Of a stretch of DNA of 22,298 bases, positions 7,807-19,630 are shown piece after piece. The position numbers were made by a program, and so were the translations under genes. The stretch comes from Ramlibacter sp. (GTDB lineage: Bacteria; Pseudomonadota; Gammaproteobacteria; Burkholderiales; Burkholderiaceae_C): positions 1 through 22,298 of the forward strand of contig JAJNBO010000003.1 of NCBI GenBank assembly GCA_021156245.1. The letters are read 5' to 3'. The notes beneath the pieces are model-generated. The model worked only from the letters and a program-made list of their open reading frames with translations, ran no database searches and was not told the origin of the DNA. Each line of letters begins with the position of its first letter. Position 1 is the first letter of the stretch.

Positions 7807-9087
7807 GAACGTCCTGGCCTTCGTCATGGCCGGAGGCGAAGGCTCGCGCCTGCATCCGCTGACGGCCAACCGCTGCAAGCCCGCCGTGCCCTTCAACGGC
7901 AAGCACCGCATCGTGGACTTCGTGCTGTCCAACCTGGTGAACTCGGAGATCTACTCCACCTACCTGCTGGTGCAGTACAAATCGCAGTCGCTGATCGAGC
8001 ACGTGCGGCAGACGTGGACGATGGCGCGCTTCATGCCCCAGCACTTCATCACGGTCGTGCCGCCGCAGATGCGCAATGGCCCGGACTGGTTCCAGGGCAC
8101 GGCGGATGCGGTGTACCAGAACATCCACCTGATCGAAAGCATGCAGCCGGACATCGTGGCCGTGTTCGGCGCCGACCACATCTATCGCATGGACGTGCGG
8201 CAGATGATCGACTTCCACATCAAGAGCAATGCGCACGCGAGCGTTGCGACCATCCCGGTCGACCTGAGCGAGTGCGACCAGTTCGGGATCGTCGACGTGG
8301 ACGACAACCACCGCATCGTCGACTTCAAGGAGAAGCCCAAGAGCGCCCGTCCGATGCCGGGAAGCCGCACCCAGGCGCTGGCCTCCATGGGCAACTACAT
8401 CTTCGACGCCGACGTCCTGCTGCGCCAGCTCAAGCGCATGCACGAAAGCGGCGAGACCGACTTCGGCAAGCACATCCTGCCGTCGATGGTGAAGAGCCAC
8501 AAGCTGGTCGCCTACGACTTCGCCACCAACGAGATTCCCGGCACCGAGCCGTACGAGGAGCAAGCGTACTGGCGCGACGTGGGCACCATCGACGCGTACT
8601 ACCAGGCGCATTTCGACACCCTGGGAGCGCAGCCGAAGTTCCGCATGACCAACCGCCACTGGCCGATCTATGCCAGCCCGGACCAGGCCGAGTCCGCCCA
8701 GATCGAGGATGGCGTGATCCATCGCTCCGTGGTCGGATCGGGCAGCATCGTGGACGGCGCCGAACTCGATCACGCCATGCTGCGTCGCTCGGTGCTGGTG
8801 GAGCGCGGCGCGCATATCGAACACTCCATCGTGATGGAGCGCTCCCGCATCGGCCGCGGTGCGCGCGTGCGGCGCGCCATCATCGACCAGGACAACGACA
8901 TCCCGCCCGACGAGCGCATCGGCTTCGACCCGGTAGGAGACCGCAAGCGGTTCCCGGTGACGGCATCGGGCATCGTGGTGGTGCCGGCCGGCTTCTTCCC
9001 GGCGCGCAAGTCATCGCCGCCGTTCCTGGACCGCATGAACGAAGCCGCGCAGCTCGGCGAGGTGGCGCCGCGGATGGAGGTGCTCGC

Positions 9088-9091
<4 letters not shown>
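7793..9091 (+). CDS. glgC: Glucose-1-phosphate adenylyltransferase (ADP-glucose pyrophosphorylase)
   Basis: Makes ADP-glucose from ATP and glucose-1-phosphate, the donor for GlgA and the usual regulated step of bacterial glycogen synthesis. It has 432 residues. The start at 7793 is supported by GAGGGAG upstream at about 7780-7786 and lies within the glgB end. The N-terminal nucleotidyltransferase domain starts with [17 protein letters not shown] (GGxGxRL motif, residues 12-18 area), then [41 protein letters not shown] and [20 protein letters not shown]. The C-terminal part ([34 protein letters not shown]) shows the hexapeptide-repeat left-handed helix. Allosteric control is expected for the family, but effectors cannot be read from this sequence. 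Confidence 0.97.
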
Positions 9092-11268
<2,177 letters not shown>

Positions 11269-11271
11269 CAG

Positions 11272-13086
11272 GTGCATTGCGAGCATGACATGCCTTTCGG
11301 CGCACGCGTGCGCAACGGCCAGGCCACCTTCCGGCTCTGGGCTCCCGCCGCGAAGCAAGTCGAACTGGCGCTAGGCGCCGGCGACGCGCCGCAGTTGAAC
11401 GACGCCCGCTCCGTCGACGACGGCTGGTGGGAGTGCACCGTTCCGGCCGCCGCCGGGACGGCCTACCGCTGGCGCATCGATGGCGGGCTGCTGGTTCCCG
11501 ATCCGGCTTCGCGCAGCAACCCCGAAGGCCCGCACGGACCGAGCATCGTGGTCGATCCGCAAGGGTTCGACTGGGACGAGGGCTGGACCGGCCGCCCCTG
11601 GCGCGACACCGTGCTGTACGAGCTGCACGTGGGCACCTTCACGCCCGAGGGCACCTTCGCTGCCGCGGCCCGGCGCCTGCAGTGGCTGGCCGACAACGGC
11701 ATCACCGCCGTGGAGCTGATGCCGGTGGCCAGTTTCGGCGGCCGCTTCGGCTGGGGTTACGACGGCGTGCTGCCGTTCGCGCCGCACCACGCCTATGGCA
11801 CGCCGGAGGACCTGAAGTCTTTCGTCCAGCAGGCGCACCGCACGGGCCTCATGGTCTTCCTGGACGTGGTCTACAACCACTTCGGCCCGGACGGCAATTA
11901 CCTGCACGCCTATGCCCCGGACTTCTTCTCGAAGACGAAGTCCAGCCCCTGGGGGGCGGCGATCAACTTCGACGGGCCCGGCAGCCGCTGGGTGCGCGAA
12001 TTCTTCATCCACAACGCCCTGTACTGGATCCAGGAATTCTGCTTCGACGGCTTGCGGCTGGATGCCGTGCACGCCATCAGCGACGACAGTCCGCGGCACG
12101 TGCTGGAGGAACTGTCCGAGCGCGTGCGCGCCGCCACGGCCGGGCGCCATGTGCACCTGGTCCTGGAGAACGAGGACAACGGCTACCACCACCTCGCCGC
12201 CGAGCCGGTGCCTGGCCGCTTCGACGGCCAATGGAATGACGACTTCCACCACGTCGTGCACGTCGCGATGACGGGCGAGACGCAGCGCTACTACCACGAC
12301 TACGGGGCGTCGACCCTGGACCTGCTGGCCCGCTGCTTCACCCACGGCATGCTCTTCGAGGGGTCGAAGCGGCATGAAGGCGGCGCGCGCAAGGACGTCC
12401 GCGCCGCCCCTGCGCAGCCGCTCACGGCCCTCGTCAACTTCGCGCACAACCACGACCAGGTCGGCAACCGCGCCCGCGGCGAGCGCCTGAGCGAGCTCGT
12501 GCCGCCGGAAGCCGCGGCCCTGCCGACGCTGCTGGCCTTGCTGACCCCTGCCATCCCCATGCTGTTCTTCGGCGAGGAATGGGGGGCGAAGGAGCCCTTC
12601 CTCTACTTCGCGGACTGGGAGGGCGAGCTGCGCGACGCCGTGCGCGCCGGCCGCAAACGCGAGTTCGGGCACCAGGGCGGCAGCGAGCTGCCGGACCCGT
12701 GCAGCAGCGCGACCTTCGACGCCAGCCGGCCGGATGTCGCACGCGCGGAAGCGGGCGCCGGGGCGCAACGCCTCGCCGAAGTCCGGGCGGCCCTCGCGGC
12801 GCGCAGGCAGTGGATCACGCCGCGGCAGGACATGCTGCTGACCGGCAAGCACTCGGCCCAGCAGATCGGGGAGCGGGGCCTGGCCGTGCAATGGCGGTAC
12901 AGCGATGGCGCCATGCTGTGCCTGGAACTCAACCTGGGCGCGCAGCCGCTGCACATCGAAGCCGAGCACCTCGGCCCGGTCGAGCCGCAACACGTGTTCA
13001 GCCACCGCTGGCCAGCCGGCACGCCGGAGTCGGTGTGGCCGCCGTACGCTGCGCGTTGGACCTTCGGGCAGGAAATCACCCTTTGA
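11272..13086 (+). CDS. treZ: Malto-oligosyltrehalose trehalohydrolase (GH13)
   Basis: Releases free trehalose from maltooligosyl-trehalose made by TreY. It has 604 residues. The GTG start at 11272 is chosen because AGGAG (11261-11265), overlapping the glgX stop, lies 6 bases upstream; ATG 11290 is less well placed. The N-terminal CBM48-like domain reads FGARVRNGQATFRLWAPAAK, and the family-typical VLYELHVGTFTPEGTF and ELMPVASFGGRFGWGYDGV follow. GH13 regions: FLDVVYNHFGPDGNY (D198), GLRLDAVHAI (nucleophile D264), LVLENEDN (acid/base E299) and NHDQVGNRARGERL (D395). The last codons overlap the TTG start of malQ-treY by four bases. The call is firm because the GWGYDGV and NHDQVGNRARGERL blocks separate TreZ from GlgB. 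Confidence 0.95.
   Translation: MHCEHDMPFGARVRNGQATFRLWAPAAKQVELALGAGDAPQLNDARSVDDGWWECTVPAAAGTAYRWRIDGGLLVPDPASRSNPEGPHGPSIVVDPQGFDWDEGWTGRPWRDTVLYELHVGTFTPEGTFAAAARRLQWLADNGITAVELMPVASFGGRFGWGYDGVLPFAPHHAYGTPEDLKSFVQQAHRTGLMVFLDVVYNHFGPDGNYLHAYAPDFFSKTKSSPWGAAINFDGPGSRWVREFFIHNALYWIQEFCFDGLRLDAVHAISDDSPRHVLEELSERVRAATAGRHVHLVLENEDNGYHHLAAEPVPGRFDGQWNDDFHHVVHVAMTGETQRYYHDYGASTLDLLARCFTHGMLFEGSKRHEGGARKDVRAAPAQPLTALVNFAHNHDQVGNRARGERLSELVPPEAAALPTLLALLTPAIPMLFFGEEWGAKEPFLYFADWEGELRDAVRAGRKREFGHQGGSELPDPCSSATFDASRPDVARAEAGAGAQRLAEVRAALAARRQWITPRQDMLLTGKHSAQQIGERGLAVQWRYSDGAMLCLELNLGAQPLHIEAEHLGPVEPQHVFSHRWPAGTPESVWPPYAARWTFGQEITL
13070..13085 (+). promoter_or_regulatory. Ribosome binding site deciding the TTG start of malQ-treY
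   Basis: AGGAAA (13070-13075) lies seven bases before TTG 13083-13085. The TTG overlaps the treZ stop as TTGA. The next in-frame ATG is at 13221 and would remove the first 46 residues, which match the MalQ N-terminal region, so TTG is the best start. A weak start codon in a stop-start overlap suggests coupled and limited translation. Confidence 0.65.
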
Positions 13087-16000
13087 GCGCCGTCGCAGAA
13101 ACCCATCCCGCCACGCTGGCGGAGCAAGCCCGCCGCCTGGGCGTGGCCGACCGCTACCACGGCTTCTGGGGCAAGGAAGAACTGGTGCCGCCGGCGGTGC
13201 TGCAGCGCGCCGTGGCCGCCATGGGAGGAGATGGCGAAGCGGCGGCGCAGCATCTCGGCCTGCCTGCCGTCCATGTCGCGCGCGCAGGCTCGGACCTTTC
13301 CTTGCGCTGGACCAGCCACGACAGCGCACCGGCGCGCTGGCAGCTCGCGCCGGAAGACGGCCGCGGCAACGTCGCCGGCGGGGAACTCCAGCGCAGCTAC
13401 CAGCAGGCGGCCATTGCACTGCCCGCCGATCTCGCACCCGGGTACTACCGGCTCACGCTGGACGGCGCTGCCGCCCATGAATACTGCCGCGTCGTCATCG
13501 CCCCGCGCGCCTGCTTCGTGGCCCCCGGGCTGCGCGACGGCGAGCGCTGGTGGGGCTGCACCATCCAGCTGTATGCGCTGCGTTCGTCGCGCAACTGGGG
13601 CATCGGCGACTTCGGCGACTTGCGCCGGCTCTGCGACACGGCCGCCCACCAGGGCGCTTCGTTCATCGGCCTCAGCCCGCTGCATGCGCTGTTTCCGCAC
13701 AACCCGGCATCGGCCAGCCCGTACTCTCCCTCGAGCCGCAAGGCGCTGAACCCCATCTACCTGGACGTGCAGGCGCTGGTGGACCTGAGCGGCTGCGACG
13801 AAGCCGTGCAGAAGGTGCAGTCCGACGCTTTCCAGGACAAGTTGCGTGCCTTGCGCGACACGGAGATGGTCGACTACGACGGCGTCGCGGCGGCCAAGAC
13901 GGAGGTGCTGCGCATCCTGTGGCGCCACTTCGAGCGCAACGAGCTGAACCGGGACCGCTCGCGCGGGGCCCATTTCATGTCGTACATGCGCCAGCGCGAG
14001 CACACCATCGGCCGGCACGCCCTGTTCGAGGCGCTGCAGGAGCACCTCCATGCGGCGGACGCGGGCGTGTGGGGGTGGCCTGCGTGGCCCGAGGAATACC
14101 GCGACCCTGATGGCGACGCCGTGCGTGCCTTCCGCACAGCGCACGCCTCGGACGTGAACTTCCGCTTCTGGCTGCAATGGCTGTCGGAAGTGCAGCTTGA
14201 ATCCTGCCAGCGCTACGCCCGCACCCGCGGGATGGGCATCGGGCTGTACTGCGACCTGGCCGTCGGCGTGAATGGCGGCGGCGCCGAAACCTGGGTGGAG
14301 CACAGCATGTTCGCGCTGGGCATGCACGCGGGCGCGCCGCCCGATCCGCTGGCGCCTTCCGGACAGGACTGGGGCCTGCCGCCCTGGAGCCCGCAGCGGC
14401 TGAAGCAAGCGCGCTACCAGCCCTTCATCGAGACGCTGCGCGCCAACATGCGGCACAGCGGAGCGCTGCGCCTGGACCACGTGATGGCGCTGATGCGCCT
14501 GTTCTGGACCGGGCCCGACGGCGGCACCTATGTCGACTACCCTCTGGACGACCTGATGGGCGTGCTGGCGCTGGAGAGCATGCGCCACGAATGCATGGTG
14601 ATCGGCGAGGACCTCGGCAACGTCGCCCCGGCGATGCGCGAGCACATGCGCGAAGGCAACCTGCTGTCGTACCGGCCCCTGCTGTTCGAGCGCGACGAGG
14701 ACGGCGGCTTCCGCCGGCCTTCGCAATGGCAAGCCAAGGCGCTCGCCGTGGTCAGCACGCACGACCTGCCCACGCTGCGCGGCTTCTGGCTGGGCGAGGA
14801 CATCGAGCTCTCGGCCAGGCTGTCCCTCTATCCCGACGCAGCGTCGCACGAACAGCAGGTGCTCCATCGCGCACAGGACCGCGCGCGGCTGCTGCTCGCG
14901 TTGCAGCACGAAGGCTTGCTGCCGGAGGGCGCGAGCGTGCAGCCGACGTCGTTGCCCGACGCGACGCCCGCGCTGGTGGATGCGGTCTATGCCTACCTGG
15001 CGCGCACGCCCTGCTGGCTGGTCGGGGTGCAGCTGGAAGACGTCACCGGGCAGCTGCTGCAGGTCAACGTGCCAGGCACCACCGAGGACCGGTTCCCGAA
15101 CTGGCGGCGCAAGCTGTCCATCACCATCGAAGCACTGGCGAGCGATGCGCGCTGGTCCTCCCTGGCCACGGCGCTGCGCGCCGAGCGGCACGGGCCGAAG
15201 GCTGTCGCCAGCGGGCCGCTGGAGCTGCCCCCCCTCGAAACCGCCAACGTGCCTTGCGGCACCTATCGCGTCCAGTTCCACAAGGGCTGCACCTTCGAGC
15301 ACATCACCCAGGCCATTCCCTACCTGCACGCGCTTGGCATCAGCCACCTGTACAGCTCGCCCTACCTGCGCGCGCGCCCGGGCAGCACGCACGGCTACGA
15401 CATCGTGGACCACGGCGAACTCAACCCGGAAGTCGGCGACGAGCGCGCGCATGCGCGCCTGTGCCAGGCGCTGCGGCGCAACGGCATGGGCCAGATCCTC
15501 GACATCGTGCCCAACCACATGGGCGTGCTCGAGGCCGACAACGCCTGGTGGCTGGACGTGCTGGAGCACGGCCGCGCTTCGACCCACGCGGAGACGTTCG
15601 ACATCGAGTGGCAGCCGGCGCAGCCGGAGATGGCCGGCCGCCTGCTGTTGCCGGTGCTCGGCGACCACTTCGGCAAGGTGCTGGAAGCGGGCGAAATCCA
15701 GCTGCATTTCGACGCCGAGGCGGGCGAGTTCGGGCTGCGCTACTGGGACCATCGCTTCCCGATCGATCCTTCGAGCTATCCCGCGATCTTCGCGACGCTG
15801 CCCGCGCCGCCGGCGCGGGACGACAGCGAAGGCGACAGCCACGCGGTCGTGGCTGCCCTGCTGGACTCGCTGGGCCGCCTGCCTTCGCGCGACGACCCGG
15901 ATCCCGAAGCGCGGCGCAACCGCGTGCGCGACGCGGCGGTGTTCAAGCGGCAGCTGGCGCGCCTCGCGTCCGGCCACGAATGGCTGGCCCGCTGGATCGA

Positions 16001-18155
16001 GGCCTGCCTGCAGCGGTACAACGGCCAGGCCGGCGACCCGCAATCCTTCGACGCGATCGAGCAGTTGATCGCCTCGCAAGCCTATCGCCTGGCCGACTGG
16101 CACGTGGCGAGCGACGACGTCAACTACCGTCGCTTCTTCGACGTCAACACGCTGGCCGGGCTGCGCATGGAGCGGCCCGAAGTGTTCGAGGCCACCCATC
16201 GCAAGGTGCTGCACTGGCTGCAGGACGGACTGCTGACCGGCTTGCGGATCGACCACCCCGACGGCCTGAGCGACCCGCAGGCGTATTTCGAGCAGCTGCA
16301 GGCGCGCTACGCGGCGCAAGCCGAGGTGGTCGGCCACGATCCGCGGGCGCTGTACCTGCTGGTGGAGAAGATCCAGGCGGAGCACGAACCCCTGCCGGAG
16401 AGCTGGCCCGTGCACGGCGACACCGGCTACCGGTTCGGCAGCCTGGTGGGCGGCCTCTTCGTCGAAAGCCGCAACGAGAACGCGATGCTCGCGGCCTACC
16501 ACGCGTTCACGGACGCGGCGACGGACTTCGACGCCCTCCTGTACGAGTGCAAGAAGCTGATCATCGAGACGTCGCTGTATTCCGAACTGAACTGGCTGGC
16601 GCACGCGCTGCATCGCCTCACGCGCCGCAACCGCAGGCGCTGCGACTTCACGCGCAACAGGCTGCGATGGGCGCTCGCCGAGGTGGCCGCCGCCTTTCCC
16701 GTGTACCGCACCTACCTGCGCGTCGACGAACCGGCGAGCGCCATGGACCGCCGGCACCTCGATTGGGCCATTGCCGCGGCGGAGCGGCGGCTGGGCAAGT
16801 CCGAGGCAACCGTCCTGGAGCACCTGCGCGAAGTGCTGCTGGGAGAGGGCGAAGGCTCGCAGTTGCCCAAGGAGGAGCGCGCAAGGTTCCTGGCGCGCTG
16901 GCAGCAGTTCACCGCACCGGTCACCGCGAAAGCCATGGAGGACACCGCCTTCTACCGGTACGTTCCCCTGCTCTCGCTCAACGAGGTGGGCGCGGACCCC
17001 CGCAGCTTCGGCATGACGGTGCCGGCCTTCCACTTCGCCAACCTCACGCGCCAGCGCCACCGGCCGCACTGCATGCTGGGCACGTCCACGCACGACAGCA
17101 AGCGCGGCGAGGACCTGCGCGCGCGCATCGCCGTGCTGTCGGAACTGCCGGCCCAGTGGGAGGACTGCCTGCTGCGGCTCTCCGGCTGGGCGCAGCTGTA
17201 CCTCACCCGCACGCCCAAGAGCAGCTGGCCGTCGAACAACGACATCTGGCTGCTGTTCCAGACACTGGTGGGTCTTTGGCCCGCGGAACCGCCGGACGAC
17301 GCCGCGCGCGAAGACCTGCGCGAGCGCATGCAGGCCTACATGCGCAAGGCGATCCGCGAGGCCAAGCAGGAAACGAGCTGGGTCTGCCCGTCGTCGGAGT
17401 ACGAGGACGCCGTCGAGCGCTACATCGATGGTGTGCTGCGCGCAGGCCATCCGAGCCCGTTCGCCGACGAGTTGCAGCGCTTCACGGCCCGCATCGCGCC
17501 CTTCGGCTTTCGCAACAGCCTGGCGCAACTGGTCCTGAAGTTCACCGTCCCCGGCGTTCCGGACGTGTACCAGGGCTGCGAACAATGGAACTTCAGCCTG
17601 GTGGATCCGGACAATCGGCGGGCCGTGGATTACGCGCGGCTGGCGCGCGACCTGCAAGGCGTCGCCGCCCTGTACGAGGGCGGCTGGCCGCAAGCCGATG
17701 CGTGGCGCGAGTTGCACGCGAACGCTGCCGATGGACGGATCAAGCAGCTGGTCACCTGGCGGCTGCTGCGCCTGCGGCGCGAGCGCAGCGCGCTCTTCCG
17801 CAGCGCCGCCTATGTCGCCCTGGGTGTCGAGGGCGCCGCGTCCGAGCACGCGATGGCCTTCGCCCGCATCCACGAGCGGCAGGCCGTCCTGGTGGTGGTG
17901 GCGCGGCTGACGTACACGCTCTGCGACGGCGACGACGCCGCCTGGTCGCCCGACCTGTGGCAAGGCACCCGCGTGCGCTGCTCGCAAGAAGCGGCCGGGC
18001 TGCGCCGGTTCCGCCGCTGGCGCAACTGGCTGACGGGCGAGACCCTCGCGTTGCCGGCCGGCGACGAACCTTCCCTCGACATGGCCACGGTGTTCGCCGG
18101 TGCGGGCGGACTGCCCTTCGCCGTACTCGTGGCCGACGCCGACCCCGGAACATGA
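13083..18155 (+). CDS. Fused 4-alpha-glucanotransferase / maltooligosyl trehalose synthase (MalQ-TreY)
   Basis: One uninterrupted protein of 1690 residues with two GH13/GH77-type catalytic modules. The N-terminal half (about residues 1-690) is MalQ (amylomaltase), which transfers glucan segments between malto-oligosaccharides: LYALRSSRNWGIGDFGDL, YCDLAVGVNGGG (D391), ALRLDHVMALMRLFW (nucleophile D465), VIGEDLGNV (E509) and STHDLPTLRGFW (D561). The C-terminal half (from about 723) is TreY, which turns the reducing-end linkage into alpha,alpha-1,1 to give maltooligosyl-trehalose: GTYRVQFHKGCTFEHI, SSPYLRARPGSTHGYD, LDIVPNHMGV (D807), GLRIDHPDGLSDP (D1057), LVEKIQAEHEPLP (E1095) and LGTSTHDSKRGEDLRAR (D1338). 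A short linker rich in Glu, Leu and Pro joins them. All catalytic residues are present in both halves, so both are probably active. It lies between treZ and glgA with overlaps at both ends. Similar fused proteins have, to my recollection, been annotated in other proteobacteria. Confidence 0.95.
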   Translation: MSAVAETHPATLAEQARRLGVADRYHGFWGKEELVPPAVLQRAVAAMGGDGEAAAQHLGLPAVHVARAGSDLSLRWTSHDSAPARWQLAPEDGRGNVAGGELQRSYQQAAIALPADLAPGYYRLTLDGAAAHEYCRVVIAPRACFVAPGLRDGERWWGCTIQLYALRSSRNWGIGDFGDLRRLCDTAAHQGASFIGLSPLHALFPHNPASASPYSPSSRKALNPIYLDVQALVDLSGCDEAVQKVQSDAFQDKLRALRDTEMVDYDGVAAAKTEVLRILWRHFERNELNRDRSRGAHFMSYMRQREHTIGRHALFEALQEHLHAADAGVWGWPAWPEEYRDPDGDAVRAFRTAHASDVNFRFWLQWLSEVQLESCQRYARTRGMGIGLYCDLAVGVNGGGAETWVEHSMFALGMHAGAPPDPLAPSGQDWGLPPWSPQRLKQARYQPFIETLRANMRHSGALRLDHVMALMRLFWTGPDGGTYVDYPLDDLMGVLALESMRHECMVIGEDLGNVAPAMREHMREGNLLSYRPLLFERDEDGGFRRPSQWQAKALAVVSTHDLPTLRGFWLGEDIELSARLSLYPDAASHEQQVLHRAQDRARLLLALQHEGLLPEGASVQPTSLPDATPALVDAVYAYLARTPCWLVGVQLEDVTGQLLQVNVPGTTEDRFPNWRRKLSITIEALASDARWSSLATALRAERHGPKAVASGPLELPPLETANVPCGTYRVQFHKGCTFEHITQAIPYLHALGISHLYSSPYLRARPGSTHGYDIVDHGELNPEVGDERAHARLCQALRRNGMGQILDIVPNHMGVLEADNAWWLDVLEHGRASTHAETFDIEWQPAQPEMAGRLLLPVLGDHFGKVLEAGEIQLHFDAEAGEFGLRYWDHRFPIDPSSYPAIFATLPAPPARDDSEGDSHAVVAALLDSLGRLPSRDDPDPEARRNRVRDAAVFKRQLARLASGHEWLARWIEACLQRYNGQAGDPQSFDAIEQLIASQAYRLADWHVASDDVNYRRFFDVNTLAGLRMERPEVFEATHRKVLHWLQDGLLTGLRIDHPDGLSDPQAYFEQLQARYAAQAEVVGHDPRALYLLVEKIQAEHEPLPESWPVHGDTGYRFGSLVGGLFVESRNENAMLAAYHAFTDAATDFDALLYECKKLIIETSLYSELNWLAHALHRLTRRNRRRCDFTRNRLRWALAEVAAAFPVYRTYLRVDEPASAMDRRHLDWAIAAAERRLGKSEATVLEHLREVLLGEGEGSQLPKEERARFLARWQQFTAPVTAKAMEDTAFYRYVPLLSLNEVGADPRSFGMTVPAFHFANLTRQRHRPHCMLGTSTHDSKRGEDLRARIAVLSELPAQWEDCLLRLSGWAQLYLTRTPKSSWPSNNDIWLLFQTLVGLWPAEPPDDAAREDLRERMQAYMRKAIREAKQETSWVCPSSEYEDAVERYIDGVLRAGHPSPFADELQRFTARIAPFGFRNSLAQLVLKFTVPGVPDVYQGCEQWNFSLVDPDNRRAVDYARLARDLQGVAALYEGGWPQADAWRELHANAADGRIKQLVTWRLLRLRRERSALFRSAAYVALGVEGAASEHAMAFARIHERQAVLVVVARLTYTLCDGDDAAWSPDLWQGTRVRCSQEAAGLRRFRRWRNWLTGETLALPAGDEPSLDMATVFAGAGGLPFAVLVADADPGT

Positions 18156-19630
18156 ACATCCTCTTCGTCACTCCCGAATGCGCGCCGTACGTGAAGACCG
18201 GCGGCCTGGGCGACGTGAGCGCCGCGCTGCCCGCCACGCTGGCATCCCTCGGCCATGACGTCCAGGTCCTGATGCCCGCCTACCGCGGCGTGAAGGTCGC
18301 CGGCGAGATCGGCGACGGCGTGGAACTGCCCGCGTGGGGGCCGTGGCCTGCCGCGCAGCTCGTGCCGGTGAAGGTGGAAAACGGCGTCACGATGCAGCTC
18401 CTCGCCTGCCCCAGCCTCTACCAGCGCTCGGGCGGGCCCTACGTCGATGCGGGCGGGCGCGACTACCAGGACAACGCCCTGCGCTTCGGGCTGTTGAGCC
18501 GCGTTGGGGCGCTCGTGGGCACGGTGCATTCGCCGCTGCGCGGCTGGGTGGCGGACGTGGTGCACGCGAACGACTGGCCCTGCGGGCTGGCCCCGCTGTA
18601 CCTCGCTCAGTCGCGCCTGATCTCGCCCCAGGAGCCCACGGCCGCCAGCGTGCTGACGATCCACAACCTCGCGTTCCAGGGAACGTTCGACATGGCGACG
18701 GCGGATCCTTTGGGCGTCCCGGGCCATTGGCGCGGCCTCGAAGGCGTGGAGTTCTGGGGCCAGCTCTCGATGCTCAAGGGTGGTATCCAGTTCGCCGACG
18801 CCATCACCACGGTCAGCCCGACGTATGCGCGCGAGATCCAGACGCCGGAGCACGGCATCGGCTTCGACGGCATCCTGCGTGCGCGTGCCGCGCGCTTGCG
18901 CGGCATCCTGAACGGCATCGACACGCGCGTATGGAACCCTGCACAGGATGCGTTGCTGCCCCACCGCTTCCAGCGTGACGATCTCTCGGGCAAGGCCGCC
19001 TGCAAGGCAGCGCTGCAAGCACGCGCCGGACTGCGGGGCGACCCCGCTGCGATGTTGTTCGCGGTGGTGAGCCGTATCACGCCGCAGAAGGGCATCGACC
19101 TCGTGCTGCAGAACCTGCCGCGCCTGCTTTCCTCCGGCGCGCAGCTCGTGGTGCTCGGCCAGGGCGACCCGGCGCTGCAGCAGGCCTTGCGGGAAGCGGC
19201 AGACAGGCATCCGAAACAGGTGGCCGTCACGCTGGGCTTCGACGAGGGCCTCGCCCACCTGATCGAAGCCGGCGCGGACGTCTTCCTCATGCCGTCCCGC
19301 TTCGAGCCCTGCGGGCTGAACCAGATGTACAGCCAGGCCTACGGCACGCCGCCCATCGTGGCGCCGGTGGGCGGGCTGCTGGACTCCGTCACCGACGCCA
19401 GCGCCGACCCCGTCCGTGGCACGGGCTTCGTCATGACCGGGGCGGACGGTGAAGGCCTGGCCGACGCGCTGGCGCGGGCGCAGCGAGCGTGGCGCCAGCC
19501 GCAGGAATGGCGGCGCATCCAGGCCAACGGCATGGCGCGTCACTTCGGGTGGGAAGACAGCGCGATGCAGTACCTCGACGTGTACCAGCGTGCCCGCGCG
19601 GCGGGCAGCGCCGCGCCAGCCAGCCTATAG
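18152..19630 (+). CDS. glgA: Glycogen synthase, ADP-glucose type (GT5)
   Basis: Extends alpha-1,4-glucan chains with ADP-glucose supplied by GlgC. It has 492 residues. ATG 18152 overlaps the malQ-treY stop as ATGA; only a weak GGAA precedes it. The N-terminal Rossmann domain has the ADP-glucose-binding KTGGLGDV (K15-V22) after MNILFVTPECAPYV, then VVHANDWPCGLAPLYL and TIHNLAFQG. The C-terminal domain shows LNGIDTRVWNPAQD, VSRITPQKGIDLVL and PSRFEPCGLNQMYSQAYG with catalytic E385, followed by PPIVAPVGGLLDSVTD. It is the last gene of the glg-tre operon and converges with a LysR gene; their stops share CTATAG, leaving no room for a terminator between them. Confidence 0.96.
   Translation: MNILFVTPECAPYVKTGGLGDVSAALPATLASLGHDVQVLMPAYRGVKVAGEIGDGVELPAWGPWPAAQLVPVKVENGVTMQLLACPSLYQRSGGPYVDAGGRDYQDNALRFGLLSRVGALVGTVHSPLRGWVADVVHANDWPCGLAPLYLAQSRLISPQEPTAASVLTIHNLAFQGTFDMATADPLGVPGHWRGLEGVEFWGQLSMLKGGIQFADAITTVSPTYAREIQTPEHGIGFDGILRARAARLRGILNGIDTRVWNPAQDALLPHRFQRDDLSGKAACKAALQARAGLRGDPAAMLFAVVSRITPQKGIDLVLQNLPRLLSSGAQLVVLGQGDPALQQALREAADRHPKQVAVTLGFDEGLAHLIEAGADVFLMPSRFEPCGLNQMYSQAYGTPPIVAPVGGLLDSVTDASADPVRGTGFVMTGADGEGLADALARAQRAWRQPQEWRRIQANGMARHFGWEDSAMQYLDVYQRARAAGSAAPASL

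Noticed and set aside
5809..7932. A 707-codon open frame on the - strand opposite glgB
   Set aside because: Antisense shadow of glgB; composition biased to Val, Arg, His and Gln and no known fold.
12603..17987. A 1794-codon open frame on the - strand opposite malQ-treY
   Set aside because: It mirrors the real gene in GC-rich DNA where stops are rare. The translation is rich in Ala, Arg, Gln, His and Val with no domain, and the + strand protein has full catalytic motifs.
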